Source: DATARR01 sp034666985
GTDB taxonomy: Bacteria; Acidobacteriota; Thermoanaerobaculia; Multivoradales; UBA5704
DNA length: 64,000 bases
Assembly: GCA_034666985.1 (NCBI GenBank)
Contig: JAXDKS010000010.1
Location: 114,842-178,841, forward strand
Reading direction: 5' to 3'
Both the position numbers and the translations under genes were made by a program. The notes under the pieces were generated by a model, which was not told the DNA's origin, ran no database searches, and saw nothing but the letters and a program-made list of their open reading frames with translations. Of this stretch, positions 41,695 through 50,262 are shown in pieces. Position 1 is the stretch's first letter; every line of letters starts with the position of its first letter.

Positions 41695-42303
41695 ATGCCC
41701 CACCGCCTCGCCCTCCTCGTCACCGGCGCCTCCGGCATGCTGCTGCCCCGGCACGTGCTGGGCCGGTTGGCGGCTCATCCCGAGATCGAGCGCATCCATC
41801 TGGTGGTGTCGGCGGGGGCGAGCCAGGTGCTACGGCACGAGCTGGGAGAGGAGAGGACCGGAGCCGAGGATCTGGCCGCGGCGGCGGTGCCGGACCCGAA
41901 GGCGCGGCGGAAGGTCCTGATCCACCGCGACAACGAGCTGGACGCTCCCGTCGCCTCCGGCTCGTACCGCATCACGGGCACCGCCGTCCTGCCGTGCAGC
42001 GCCGGCACCCTCGGGGCCCTCGCGACCGGCTCGGCCCGCACTCTCGTCCATCGCGCCGGTGCCGTGGCCCTGAAGGAGCGCTGGCCCCTGGTGCTGGGAT
42101 TCCGTGAGACCCCTTACAGCCTGGTCCACATCGAGAACATGCGCCGTCTGATCCTCTCCGGAGCGGTGATCCTGCCGCCCGTCCCCGCCTTCTACATCGG
42201 CGGCGAGGACCTCGGCCGCTTCCTCGATCACTACACCTTGCGGCTGCTGGACCGCTTCGGCATCCCCGAGCCGGGAGAGCCCGGTCTGCGATGGGGTGAG
42301 TGA
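41695..42303 (+). CDS. ubiX: UbiX-family flavin prenyltransferase
   Basis: A 202-residue flavoprotein: V-T-G-A-S-G-M-L-L at the N-terminus, L-P-C-S-A-G-T-L-G-A-L-A-T-G in the middle and R-E-T-P-Y-S-L-V-H-I-E-N-M near the end, all UbiX hallmarks. It makes the prenylated FMN cofactor of UbiD-type decarboxylases. It lies on the near side of the element from the ubiA-type gene and mqnE, consistent with one quinone-biosynthesis neighbourhood; no ubiD-like gene is in the window. Confidence 0.92.
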   Translation: MPHRLALLVTGASGMLLPRHVLGRLAAHPEIERIHLVVSAGASQVLRHELGEERTGAEDLAAAAVPDPKARRKVLIHRDNELDAPVASGSYRITGTAVLPCSAGTLGALATGSARTLVHRAGAVALKERWPLVLGFRETPYSLVHIENMRRLILSGAVILPPVPAFYIGGEDLGRFLDHYTLRLLDRFGIPEPGEPGLRWGE

Positions 42304-42444
42304 TCAGGAGCGTCCTCCGTGGAGGACATATGCGGTGGAGCTCCCTTCCCGGGTAATCCGCTGTAACTCCTTTGATTCCAGTGTTTCTCCGCCCTGGCAT
42401 CGCCTTTGCCTTAGAGATTGGCGACAACAAGGAGGAGCAACCAC

Positions 42445-43029
42445 ATGAAACGCACCACCCTCATCACCACCGCCCTGCTCGCCCTGCTGCTGGCGCCTGC
42501 CGTCCAGGCGCAGTATGGGGGCTATGGCTCTCCCGACCGCTACCGCGACCGCTACCCCGACTACGGCCATATGGACCGCGTCTCCGCGCTGGCCCACGAC
42601 ATCGACACCACCGCCCGGTCCATCTATCGCGAGGCCGCGCGCAACAACCGCCGGCCGAGCCGCTACGAGGCTCAGATGCTCGACGACCTCTACCAGCTCT
42701 ATGGACGGGCCGACCGCTTCCACGACCAGGTGGAGAGCGACCGCCGGAACCCCCGGCGCACCGCGGCCGAGTTCGCGGAGCTCGAGCGAGCCTTCAACCG
42801 GCTGGGCGAGACGATGCAGTACGTCCATCCGCGAAGCTACGTCGATCGCGGCATGGAGCGGATCTACAGCCTGATGACCGAGCTGTCCCGCTACTACGGC
42901 CGCACCGGCTACGACCGCTGGGGGCACTACGGACGGGGCGACCGCGACCGCTACGACCGGAACGATCGCGACCGCGACGGCCGCTACGACCGCGACGACG
43001 ACTCCTACCGCAACCGGCCTCCGCACTGA
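42445..43029 (+). CDS. Secreted protein with Asp/Arg/Tyr-rich C-terminus
   Basis: A 194-residue protein with a signal peptide ending V-Q-A at residue 22, a helical middle (H-D-I-D-T-T-A-R-S-I-Y-R-E-A-A-R-N-N-R) and a repetitive D-R-D-R-Y-D-R-N tail. AAGGAGG precedes the ATG. An intrinsic terminator follows. Function unknown; exported. Confidence 0.78.
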   Translation: MKRTTLITTALLALLLAPAVQAQYGGYGSPDRYRDRYPDYGHMDRVSALAHDIDTTARSIYREAARNNRRPSRYEAQMLDDLYQLYGRADRFHDQVESDRRNPRRTAAEFAELERAFNRLGETMQYVHPRSYVDRGMERIYSLMTELSRYYGRTGYDRWGHYGRGDRDRYDRNDRDRDGRYDRDDDSYRNRPPH

Positions 43030-43054
43030 ACCGCGCTCGATGCACCCCTCCTCC

Positions 43055-43090
43055 GATCCCGGAGCCAGACGGCTCCGGGATCGCCCTTTT
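43055..43090 (+). terminator. Rho-independent terminator
   Basis: GATCCCGGAGCC (43055-43066) pairs perfectly with GGCTCCGGGATC (43071-43082) around AGAC, and GCCCTTTT follows. It ends the gene at 42445-43029. Confidence 0.85.
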
Positions 43091-43159
43091 CGGCGCGAGG
43101 TTTGCATTCACTTCAGATGTGAACTTCAACGAGGATTTCAACGGGATGGAAGGAACGAA

Positions 43160-43741
43160 ATGCAACAGAAAGAGAAAACAAGTCGCCTCGGCCTTGCGGG
43201 CCGGATCGCCATCGTCGCCCTGCTTCTGACGCCGGGAGTCGTTCTGGCGCAGGCGCACGGAGATCGTCACGCAGACCAGCTCACCGCCACCATCGTCAAC
43301 ATGGAAGGGGGCGGCACGGCCCCGGTGGTGATCCACATCGACCACTACTCCTCGGAGGCGGAGGTCCAGAGGCTCAAAGGCATCCTCGCCGACAAGGGCC
43401 CCAGTGCCCTGCGCGACGCTCTCTGGGACCTCGAGGCCGGATACATCCGCGTCGGCGGCGGCCTCGGCTATCCCATCGCCGTGGCCACCTCGCGGCCGGA
43501 CGGCAAGGGCGGCCGGGTGGTTCGCCTCATGATGGACCGGCCGATCTCCTATCGGGAGGCGGTCACCGATGCCCTCTCGCGGGACTACCCCTTCAGCTAC
43601 GTCGAAATCCCGGTCAACGGCAACGGCAAGGGGGAGGGCAAGTTCATCGCGGCGGCCAGGGTGAGCATCACCGCCGGCACGGTTGACATCGAGAGCTACG
43701 GCATCCAGCCGCTCCGGCTCCTGAACGTCAGGACCCGGTAG
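43160..43741 (+). CDS. Secreted hypothetical protein
   Basis: A 193-residue protein with a signal peptide (M-Q-Q-K-E-K-T-S, hydrophobic segment, cleavage after L-A-Q-A near residue 32). The mature part is a compact alpha/beta domain: V-V-I-H-I-D-H-Y-S-S, then L-R-D-A-L-W-D-L-E-A-G-Y-I-R-V and F-S-Y-V-E-I-P-V-N. No named family. It is the last gene before the integrated element. Confidence 0.75.
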   Translation: MQQKEKTSRLGLAGRIAIVALLLTPGVVLAQAHGDRHADQLTATIVNMEGGGTAPVVIHIDHYSSEAEVQRLKGILADKGPSALRDALWDLEAGYIRVGGGLGYPIAVATSRPDGKGGRVVRLMMDRPISYREAVTDALSRDYPFSYVEIPVNGNGKGEGKFIAAARVSITAGTVDIESYGIQPLRLLNVRTR

Positions 43742-43759
43742 CGCGGTCGAGAGGAGGGT

Positions 43760-43765
43760 TAGAAT
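43760..43765 (+). promoter_or_regulatory. Stranded -10 box TAGAAT of the original prenyltransferase gene
   Basis: TAGAAT ends nine bases before ATG 43775, the ancestral start of the ubiA-type gene now cut off by the element. Confidence 0.5.
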
Positions 43766-43797
43766 GGTCGCTCCATGCGACCCTTCCGTACCCTCTC

Positions 43798-43819
43798 GAC
43801 CGTGCTCGAAATGATCAAG
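43798..43819 (+). repeat. attL core, 22-bp direct repeat
   Basis: Identical to 50399-50420. It encodes T-V-L-E-M-I-K of the prenyltransferase. Confidence 0.9.
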
Positions 43820-43880
43820 TTCGGGCTACCTGACCATAAGCCGTTTATTTCCAGCGATTTACCGTGTCGGATCGCCCGGC

Positions 43881-43901
43881 GTGTCAGCAGGATGTCAGCG
43901 G
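43881..43901 (+). repeat. Arm-type repeat near attL
   Basis: A GTGTCAGC...TGTCAGC tandem; the 21-bp unit recurs with two mismatches at 50263-50283 in the same orientation, probably as integrase arm sites. Confidence 0.65.
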
Positions 43902-43926
43902 GTCGCACGATCTCGGCCAGGATCGC

Positions 43927-44661
43927 ATGAGCCGCCGTCGCTACCGCGTCGTCAAGCGCTTACCCTGGATTGAGGGCGGCAAACCCGCACCCCCGCCAGT
44001 GTTTTGGGAGGGCGGCGAAGGCGTCACCTACGAGCCCGGGGATATCGTCGAATTCGAGGAGGAGGATTTGCCCGGTATCTACCGTCGTTTGGAAGCGCTG
44101 GACGACGCCGGCCGCGCCGCGATTGAAGAGCTTCGAGCCCAAGAGGGAGCCCAGATAATAGCCGTCGCTGACTTCCCGGAGGGCTTCGGTGAGCATCTTG
44201 GTCGCGCCCTGCGGCGGGAGGACAGTTGGGAGGAGGAGAGGATTGAGCGGACCTACGCGGTCCTCGCCGATGGCACCATGCAACAGTCCATGAAGGTCCA
44301 CCCAGCCAACCCCCTGCCCGGTGTGGTCTACGATGATTACGGCGTACCCCTACCCTTTGACACGGCAATCGAGCAACGCCGCCTGAAGATGGAGAGGGAG
44401 CTTGGCCGGATTCATAGCGGCGGGAACCGGGGAAGGCGGCGGGGTCGCGAGACAAAGCGAGACGAGACCGCCCGCGCCGACGAAGCGCTACTCTCGGCCG
44501 TGCGGGAGTATCGAGCAAAGCACCCAGACCACGGGCGCCCCGCCATCGCTGCGGCGCTTGTAGACGACCACGGCCGCCAGATCGACCATGCCGATCCCAC
44601 AGACCGGAAGAGGGCCATCGCCGCCCTGGTCAAGCACATCGAACGTCTGGAGAAAAGATAG
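43927..44661 (+). CDS. Hypothetical element protein
   Basis: A 244-residue hydrophilic protein starting M-S-R-R-R-Y-R-V. An acidic first half (D-I-V-E-F-E-E-E-D-L-P-G-I-Y-R-R) is followed by a basic linker (G-N-R-G-R-R-R-G-R-E-T-K-R) and a C-terminal helical domain ending I-E-R-L-E-K-R. ATG overlaps the stop of the severed prenyltransferase frame; an earlier GTG at 43864 is possible. First gene of the element. No recognised family. Confidence 0.65.
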   Translation: MSRRRYRVVKRLPWIEGGKPAPPPVFWEGGEGVTYEPGDIVEFEEEDLPGIYRRLEALDDAGRAAIEELRAQEGAQIIAVADFPEGFGEHLGRALRREDSWEEERIERTYAVLADGTMQQSMKVHPANPLPGVVYDDYGVPLPFDTAIEQRRLKMERELGRIHSGGNRGRRRGRETKRDETARADEALLSAVREYRAKHPDHGRPAIAAALVDDHGRQIDHADPTDRKRAIAALVKHIERLEKR

Positions 44662-44710
44662 CTGGACACGTAGGGGTCGAATGTCCAGCGGCGCCAGCGA
44701 AGATGGGCGC

Positions 44711-44977
44711 ATGCAAACCAAAACCAGAGAAGAATCCAGCAGCAGACAGGCCCCTACCGTATTCGACACCCGCGCCGCCGCCGCCTTTCTGGGCGTGAGC
44801 GCGAGGACCCTTGAAGGCTTCCGCGTGAGAGGTGGCGGGCCGCGCTTCGTCAAGATCGGCGGCTCCGTTCGCTATCGGATTGCGAGCCTTGAGGAGTATC
44901 TCCGGCAGCAGGAGCGGGCCTCGACATCCGACCCCGGACAAAGGGATTCCGCTCTCCGTGGTGGTGGGCGGGGTTAG
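44711..44977 (+). CDS. Excisionase-like MerR/HTH_17 DNA-binding protein
   Basis: An 88-residue protein with a winged-helix HTH: F-D-T-R-A-A-A-A-F-L-G-V-S-A-R-T-L-E, then G-G-G-P-R-F-V-K-I-G-G-S-V-R-Y-R-I-A-S-L-E-E-Y-L. This is the excisionase (Xis)/AlpA-type pattern, expected for directing integrase on an integrative element. It lies just before the DUF3631-like gene. Confidence 0.82.
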   Translation: MQTKTREESSSRQAPTVFDTRAAAAFLGVSARTLEGFRVRGGGPRFVKIGGSVRYRIASLEEYLRQQERASTSDPGQRDSALRGGGRG

Positions 44978-44980
44978 CGT

Positions 44981-46153
44981 GTGGCTACGCCTGGACAGGG
45001 CGGACAGGACGGACAGGCTGGACGGGTTTCTGAGGAGCACGCGAGCCTGATAGAAGAGGTGGTGCGCTTCTTGACGGACTACATTACCCTTCCTGCCTAC
45101 ACGCCGACCATCATTGCCGCATGGGTGGTAGCGGCTTGGTTGTCTGTCGTTTGGGATCGCTTTCCGCATCTCTCTATCTACTCCCCGGAAAAGCGTTGCG
45201 GGAAGACTCGCCTGTTAGAGGTTCTCAAGCTCATTGTCCCAAATCCCACATTTACCTCAAGCATCTCTCCTGCCGCCCTCTATAGGGTCATTGGCGGGTC
45301 CCCTATAAGGCCGACCCTCATACTTGACGAAGCACAGTCCCTCTCCCGCGTTAGGTCCGAATCAGCAGAAGCCCTGAGAGAGCTACTCAATGCCGGGATT
45401 GAGAAGGATGCCAAGGTCTTTCGATGCGGCGGAAAGAAAATGGAGCAAGTCAAGGGATTCCCTATCTACTCACCCAAGATCTTCGCCCAGATTGGCGAGC
45501 CGGACGCAATTCTAGCGGATCGTTCACTTCCCATAGAGATGAAACGGAAGACGGGGGAAGATGTCGTACAGCGCTTCCACATGCGAGAAGTGCAGCCTAG
45601 AGCCCAAGTGCTCAAAGACAGACTGGAGAGATGGGCAAGTGAGAATGAAGTGGACGCTGTCGAAATCTACGCCGTCATAGATCCTCTCGGCATAGCAAAC
45701 GATCGAATGGAAGATCTGTTAATGCCACTTCAAGCCGTGCTTATGCTAGACAATTACTACAATGGCCTAGATACACTCTCTGCCTACGCTACCAGCTTAG
45801 ACGAACGAGACAAGAGACAAGAATCACAATCATCGGGAGTACAACTGCTTGCGGCCTGTAGAGAGATCTTTGAGAGTGAGAAAGACACTTCATTTATGCC
45901 GACTACTACTCTCATTGAAAATCTAGTCTCACGTAAAGAGGAGCCCTGGCATCGCTGGAATCGTGGTGAAGGAATGAATCCGGAAGCACTGGCAAAACTG
46001 TTGCGCCCTTACAAGATTCGCCCCACCCACAACAAAGATAAGACGCAACGCGGCTATTATGTCAGCGACTTCTTCGATGCATTCGAGAGGTACCTATTAC
46101 CCCTGGAGAAGCCGTCCAGCCCGTCCAGTCCGTCCGGCGGGAGCAAGCCGTGA
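44981..46153 (+). CDS. DUF3631-like P-loop ATPase, probable element replication protein
   Basis: A 390-residue protein. Residues about 30-230 form the NTPase domain with Walker-A-like Y-S-P-E-K-R-C-G-K-T-R and Walker B L-I-L-D-E-A-Q-S. The C-terminal domain reads M-P-T-T-T-L-I-E-N-L-V-S-R-K-E-E-P-W and R-G-Y-Y-V-S-D-F-F-D-A-F, as in DUF3631 proteins of phages and islands. GTG start. Codon use is distinctly lower-GC than the neighbouring chromosome. Both termini are low-complexity because they lie in 9-bp repeats. Confidence 0.8.
   Translation: MATPGQGGQDGQAGRVSEEHASLIEEVVRFLTDYITLPAYTPTIIAAWVVAAWLSVVWDRFPHLSIYSPEKRCGKTRLLEVLKLIVPNPTFTSSISPAALYRVIGGSPIRPTLILDEAQSLSRVRSESAEALRELLNAGIEKDAKVFRCGGKKMEQVKGFPIYSPKIFAQIGEPDAILADRSLPIEMKRKTGEDVVQRFHMREVQPRAQVLKDRLERWASENEVDAVEIYAVIDPLGIANDRMEDLLMPLQAVLMLDNYYNGLDTLSAYATSLDERDKRQESQSSGVQLLAACREIFESEKDTSFMPTTTLIENLVSRKEEPWHRWNRGEGMNPEALAKLLRPYKIRPTHNKDKTQRGYYVSDFFDAFERYLLPLEKPSSPSSPSGGSKP
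44991..45026 (+). repeat. Four 9-bp repeats (GGACAGG core) at the ATPase gene start
   Basis: Units 44991-44999, 45000-45008, 45009-45017 and 45018-45026. They share nnGGACRGG and are inverted relative to the nine units at 46112-46224. Confidence 0.85.
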
Positions 46154-46224
46154 GGATTAAGGTGCTCAACCCGTCCAGCCTGTCCAACACGTCCAACGTG
46201 TCCAGCCCGTCCAACCCGTCCGGG
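46112..46224 (-). repeat. Nine 9-bp repeats (GTCCA core) at the ATPase gene end
   Basis: Three units at 46112-46138 within the 3' end of the gene and six at 46171-46224 just before the next gene, with the form CCGTCCARC. Inverted relative to the block at 44991-45026, they bracket the gene and resemble iterons. Confidence 0.85.
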
Positions 46225-46241
46225 AACGGAGGACTTACGCC

Positions 46242-46697
46242 ATGGCTCAAAATGACCCGATTTCAACGCTCACGCCGCGCCAGATCGTTGCGCTCGAATG
46301 CCTTATGACCCGGACGGAAGACGAGACTATAGAGCAAGTCGCATCGCGTGCTGGTGTGTCACGGCGCACGATGCATAGATACTTGCGAGATGCGAGCTTC
46401 CATGCTGAATACAGATCCCGGGTTATCATGGAGATCGGCAGTCAACGCGGGCGAATGGCGCTTGCCCTTGTCAAAGGCGGCACGACTCCAGGACCAGGAC
46501 AAGCCGCCATGCAGAAGATTTACTGGACGATGTTGGGTGAGTTGAAGGATCTATCAGCGATGGAGCTAACGGGTAAGGACGGCGGGCCTGTTGAGGTGGG
46601 GGTGTTTCACTCAGACCGCTTGAGCGTTGAGGAAAAGGTGACTCTAGTTGAGTTGCTGGAGAAAGCGGGTGTCTCGGGCCAGACTAAAGGGGCTTAG
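46242..46697 (+). CDS. HTH protein resembling phage small terminase subunit
   Basis: A 151-residue protein with an N-terminal HTH (T-I-E-Q-V-A-S-R-A-G-V-S-R-R-T-M-H-R-Y-L-R-D). It is followed by F-H-A-E-Y-R-S-R and A-L-A-L-V-K-G-G, the layout of phBC6A51-type HTH/terminase small subunits. The C-terminus E-L-T-G-K-D-G-G-P-V-E-V matches the conserved tail of such proteins. No large terminase is present, as in phage satellites. It converges on the nuclease-like gene with a 14-bp overlap. Confidence 0.72.
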   Translation: MAQNDPISTLTPRQIVALECLMTRTEDETIEQVASRAGVSRRTMHRYLRDASFHAEYRSRVIMEIGSQRGRMALALVKGGTTPGPGQAAMQKIYWTMLGELKDLSAMELTGKDGGPVEVGVFHSDRLSVEEKVTLVELLEKAGVSGQTKGA

Positions 46698-47613
46698 CTC
46701 GCTGTCGTGACGTACCATTCTGCAATTTACCTTGTCTCGGTGCTGGGCTCCGTCCACCAGGGCCGCTGACAACTATGGGTCTCCACCTGCCAGCGTTTCC
46801 TGAAAGTCGGAGCGATCGATCGAATCGGCCTTCGTTGATAAACTCTTCTGTCTGGTAAACAACCGAATAGAAGCGAGTCCAATCTCTCGAACCTCCATAT
46901 CCAGACAGATCCTCCATGATGCCCGAGAAGATCGGCCCCACCTTTCGTCTCGAATCCACAAACTTGATTTCAATAAGCACTTCGAGCGATGGTATCGCCC
47001 CATCCGGAACGAAGCTCTTTAGCCCCTTGGGTAGCGATACTTTACTGCTGTAATCCGAGAAGGTGCTCTCCATGTGTTCATGCAGGACCTGCTTAACATG
47101 GGATTCCTTTTCGGGCACCACATTGCGGGCTCTCAAAATCCGTGGTGTCGATCGAAGCACGTGCTCAAGTATCTGTATGCCTGCGGGATCGCCTCCTAGT
47201 ACTCCCTTTGAGCCGGCGCCAAGGACTTGCAGAATATCATCAATGAGTTCCAGAGGCTGTGAGACGAGGTATTGATTTATACCATCGTCGGTCCCTTCCG
47301 TGGCGCTAAGGTCGCCTGCAAAAACTTCCCATGAGCTAAGAAAACTCTGCCGCGTATCGTTCATACCAATGAGGTCCAGCAGTACTGGGAGTTGCCGCCC
47401 AAGTACTTCCAGACTTAACGATAGATCTCTTGTCCGTTGAGCCTCAAAGCCTTCCCCAACGCCTGTCGTTGTCATGCAAGCGTCAAGGTCACTGACAATC
47501 CTATACGTTGCTTGGACTCTGTCGAGAAGCCGCGCAACAGCGTGCGCAATGAACTCTTGGCCTATGGTGCTACTTTTCACCTTTCTCCTCCCTCTATGAA
47601 AGGTAGCCCGCAC
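46684..47613 (-). CDS. Putative PD-(D/E)xK nuclease-fold cargo protein
   Basis: A 309-residue protein. The N-terminal 180 residues are helical with no known domain. Near residue 200 the sequence V-P-D-G-A-I-P-S-L-E-V-L-I-E-I-K-F-V fits a PD-(D/E)xK core (Pro-Asp, strand, Glu-x-Lys), followed by D-L-S-G-Y and a W-T-R-F-Y strand. The gene is lower in GC and opposite in strand to the preceding genes, as expected for acquired cargo. An anti-phage or restriction-like role is inferred. The exact start is uncertain. Confidence 0.6.
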   Translation of the reverse strand: MRATFHRGRRKVKSSTIGQEFIAHAVARLLDRVQATYRIVSDLDACMTTTGVGEGFEAQRTRDLSLSLEVLGRQLPVLLDLIGMNDTRQSFLSSWEVFAGDLSATEGTDDGINQYLVSQPLELIDDILQVLGAGSKGVLGGDPAGIQILEHVLRSTPRILRARNVVPEKESHVKQVLHEHMESTFSDYSSKVSLPKGLKSFVPDGAIPSLEVLIEIKFVDSRRKVGPIFSGIMEDLSGYGGSRDWTRFYSVVYQTEEFINEGRFDRSLRLSGNAGRWRPIVVSGPGGRSPAPRQGKLQNGTSRQRAKPL

Positions 47614-47781
47614 CTCGTTTCCAGTGAAACAAGCAATGTGCTATCACACCTCCTAACCTCAACGCCAGAAACAAAATGGCAATGTGAATATGTGTCTTTG
47701 GGTGGAAGCTCCCGCCGGTCCCAGACAAGAGGGCGGTCCCCATTCCCAGGAACCGCCCCCGATGCTGCCGCGTCGATCCTG

Positions 47782-48324
47782 CTACGTGCGGGTGAGCTTC
47801 TCGTACAGCCGGATGAGCGCTTGCGCCTTCCCGCGATCCGGAGCCTCCCCGAGCACCCTTTCCGGGTCAATCTCCTGCCAGTCGATGCGCAGCACGGCCA
47901 GCTCCGCCGCGACCGCCATACAGGACTTCCGCAAGGGGAGCGTGGCGATGACTCGCCGGGTGGGTCGGTGGACCAGGGAGTAGCGGGAACAGCCGGGCTC
48001 GCCCACGCCCCGGCCGTCACCCCTGAAGATCCCGAACGGGCCGGACACCATCCCGGCTACTTCAACCTCCCTGGCAACTTCGGGCCGGGCCGTCGTATCC
48101 GTCACGAGCACCCGGAACCGGTCCTGGAGCCATGGCAAGGCCGGCGGCCGGCCCGTCTGCGCCCGCTCCCGCAGGTAGGCATCCGCCGTCTCGGCCAGCC
48201 ACGAGCCGACACCCCGCAACCCGTCAGCGGAAGCGGCGGCTTCCCATCGCTCCGCCTGATCCCGCCGGGCCGTGACGGTGTAGGTCGTGGCATCGTCGGT
48301 GCTCGGGCGGCAGTAGTAGCTCAC
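47782..48324 (-). CDS. Hypothetical element protein, partly duplicated at 59.2 kb
   Basis: A 180-residue protein starting V/M-S-Y-Y-C-R-P. The N-terminal half is polar (D-Q-A-E-R-W-E-A-A-A-S-A-D); the C-terminal 90 residues include S-G-P-F-G-I-F-R-G-D-G-R-G-V-G-E-P-G and I-D-W-Q-E-I-D-P-E-R-V-L-G. That half recurs almost unchanged at 59250-59515. GTG 48324 overlaps the next gene's stop by four bases. Family unknown. Confidence 0.7.
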   Translation of the reverse strand: MSYYCRPSTDDATTYTVTARRDQAERWEAAASADGLRGVGSWLAETADAYLRERAQTGRPPALPWLQDRFRVLVTDTTARPEVAREVEVAGMVSGPFGIFRGDGRGVGEPGCSRYSLVHRPTRRVIATLPLRKSCMAVAAELAVLRIDWQEIDPERVLGEAPDRGKAQALIRLYEKLTRT

Positions 48325-48809
48325 GGCACCTCCCCGCCGTGCTCCTCCACCTCCCCGCGCCACGTGCCGAGCTTGCCCTCGATATGCTCGGCGACGGACG
48401 CGATCCGCCGAGACATGGCCAACGCCGTGCGATGGAGAGCGCCCTCGTATGGATCGGGTGAGGGTGCCTCCGTCAACGTCACCAGGAAGCCCTCCAGGTG
48501 GCGAAGATCCGCCACCACGGCCCGGAGCTGCCCGCGGAGCAACCCCTCTGGCTGGTCTGGCCACTCACCCCAGGAGGCGAGCGTCATCTCGAAAAGCATC
48601 TCCCCCACGACGCGCAGGGCGGCGGCATGCTTGGGGCGGGTGAAGTACGCGAGGAATGTTTCCCTGAAAACGGCGTAGTCCTCCCACGCGGGGGGATCGA
48701 TGACCGGCGGGGCAGCGGCTTCCGGCATGTCTTCTTCTTCAAGGTCTGCCGGTGGTGGCGGCGGGGGCGGGGTGGACGCTGCGGTAGACTGCTGGGCTAG
48801 CTCGTGCAT
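48321..48809 (-). CDS. Hypothetical element protein
   Basis: A 162-residue acidic protein. The first 40 residues are Pro-rich (T-P-P-P-P-P-P-P-A-D-L-E-E-E); the rest is helical (Y-A-V-F-R-E-T-F-L-A-Y-F-T-R-P). Coupled to the gene at 47782. It starts downstream of the integrase gene in the same direction. No family recognised. Confidence 0.65.
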   Translation of the reverse strand: MHELAQQSTAASTPPPPPPPADLEEEDMPEAAAPPVIDPPAWEDYAVFRETFLAYFTRPKHAAALRVVGEMLFEMTLASWGEWPDQPEGLLRGQLRAVVADLRHLEGFLVTLTEAPSPDPYEGALHRTALAMSRRIASVAEHIEGKLGTWRGEVEEHGGEVP

Positions 48810-48951
48810 GGACTGATACTCCTTGCTCGGGTCAGGTCCGGCGGACGTGTGCTAGCACCCCGCCGGGCCGCTTGTTGGTCCGTTCCCAGGAGAGGGAGAC
48901 GGTGTGTTGAACCCGGCGCCCACACGGCGCCGGTCGCTATTTCATGCGGCG

Positions 48952-50250
48952 TCACCCGGCAAGCCGGATCACTTCGGCGCGTGGCTTACCGGCGAGCGCA
49001 GCCGCGATCTCTCCACCGACATGCTCCACCAGCGCCCGCGTGGGCTCGACGGAGACGTGTGAATAGCGGCGAGTCGTCGCCGCGGAGGAATGGCCTACGG
49101 CCTTCCCTACAAGTGCTTCAGAGAAGTTTGCCGCGACTCCCCGGGTGACGTAGTGGTGCCGGAGATCGTGTAAGCGGGCTTGGGGCGGTAGCTTCGCGGC
49201 GGCCCGGACTCGGCGCCAAGTGTATTGAATGGCATAGCCCGCTTCATGGTGAGTGACGGGGAAGACGCGCGCGCGGGGCTCTGTAGAGAGCGCTTCCTCC
49301 CGGAGAGACGAAAGCAGGGACGCGGCGGCACTGTTGAGCGCGATCTCCCGCGGGCCGGTCTTCGCCGAGCGGAGCCGGAGACGCATCCCGGGAAGATCGA
49401 CTTCCCCCCAAGTGAGGCCCGTAATCTCGCGGCGGCGCGCTCCTGTCAAAGCGAGAAGCCGGATCGACGCGACGGTGTCGCTCGCCTCCGGGCGGCGCTC
49501 CTCTTCGGCGTCAAGGGCGGCACCGAGACGGGCCAGCTCTTCGTCTGAAAACTCCAGGCCGCGGGGCACTTCTCGATTCCTTACAACGTCGGCTGTGGGG
49601 TTAGGCGCCGTGGGACTGCGGTAGCCAGCGTCAGCCGCGAGCCTTAAAACCAGGGAGAGGGCGGAGAGGGCGCGGTTTGCGGCGTAGCGCCCGCGGGTCT
49701 TCGTGACCTCTGAAAAAGCGCGTCGCACGGCCTGCCCGTCGATTTCGTCCACGAGATGGGAGCCGAGCACCTCCCGCAGGGCTGCGAAGCTCTCGGCGTA
49801 CTTCGCCGCTGTGCTGGCGGTAATCTCCCCTGCCTCGACGCGCCCCCGGCACGACGCCAAGAAGTCCCCCTCAAAGCTCTCCAGGGTCTTCCCATCCTCC
49901 CGCTTCGAGAAAGGGTCCTCACCGCCTTCTACCCTCACGAGGTATCCGCGAGCCTTTGCGCGAGCCTCTTCGAGGGTGAACGTCCCGAAGTCCCCGAATT
50001 CGTTCATATGCTGCCGGCCGCGGTGCCGGTAGCGGAGCACCCAGCTCTTTCTGCCGCTGGGCAGGAGGCGGAGCCCAAAGCCGCGCACGTCCGTATCCCA
50101 GAGGATCTCGACGCGGAAGACGGGCTTCCCCTGTGCGCCAGCGTAGGAGGTGCCGCTATGCCGGGCGGCTTTGCACTGGCGCAGTGTGAGCCGGAACGCG
50201 GTACGCTTGGCGACATGGGGCGGCCGGAGATCAGGGTTAGCGTCGGTCAT
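48952..50250 (-). CDS. Tyrosine-type site-specific integrase
   Basis: A 432-residue recombinase. It has an N-terminal arm-binding domain of the DUF4102 type (G-F-G-L-R-L-L-P-S-G-R-K-S-W-V-L-R-Y-R) and a core-binding domain. The catalytic domain has T-G-A-R-R-R-E-I (Arg), H-D-L-R-H-H-Y (H-x-x-R), G-H-S (His) and nucleophile Tyr in T-T-R-R-Y-S-H. AAGGTG precedes the ATG. It lies next to attR and is the obvious enzyme of insertion into the prenyltransferase gene. Confidence 0.95.
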   Translation of the reverse strand: MTDANPDLRPPHVAKRTAFRLTLRQCKAARHSGTSYAGAQGKPVFRVEILWDTDVRGFGLRLLPSGRKSWVLRYRHRGRQHMNEFGDFGTFTLEEARAKARGYLVRVEGGEDPFSKREDGKTLESFEGDFLASCRGRVEAGEITASTAAKYAESFAALREVLGSHLVDEIDGQAVRRAFSEVTKTRGRYAANRALSALSLVLRLAADAGYRSPTAPNPTADVVRNREVPRGLEFSDEELARLGAALDAEEERRPEASDTVASIRLLALTGARRREITGLTWGEVDLPGMRLRLRSAKTGPREIALNSAAASLLSSLREEALSTEPRARVFPVTHHEAGYAIQYTWRRVRAAAKLPPQARLHDLRHHYVTRGVAANFSEALVGKAVGHSSAATTRRYSHVSVEPTRALVEHVGGEIAAALAGKPRAEVIRLAG

Positions 50251-50262
50251 GGGGCACCTTTC

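Larger units (their letters stand above)
43775..43930 (+). pseudogene. Severed 5' end of the ubiA-type prenyltransferase gene
   Basis: Reads M-R-P-F-R-T-L-S-T-V-L-E-M-I-K, in which T-V-L-E-M-I-K matches residues 12-18 of the complete protein at 50367 in the same codon phase. After the 22-bp repeat the frame continues into element sequence and stops at 43928-43930. This is the original N-terminus left at attL; the element supplies a substitute at attR. Confidence 0.88.
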
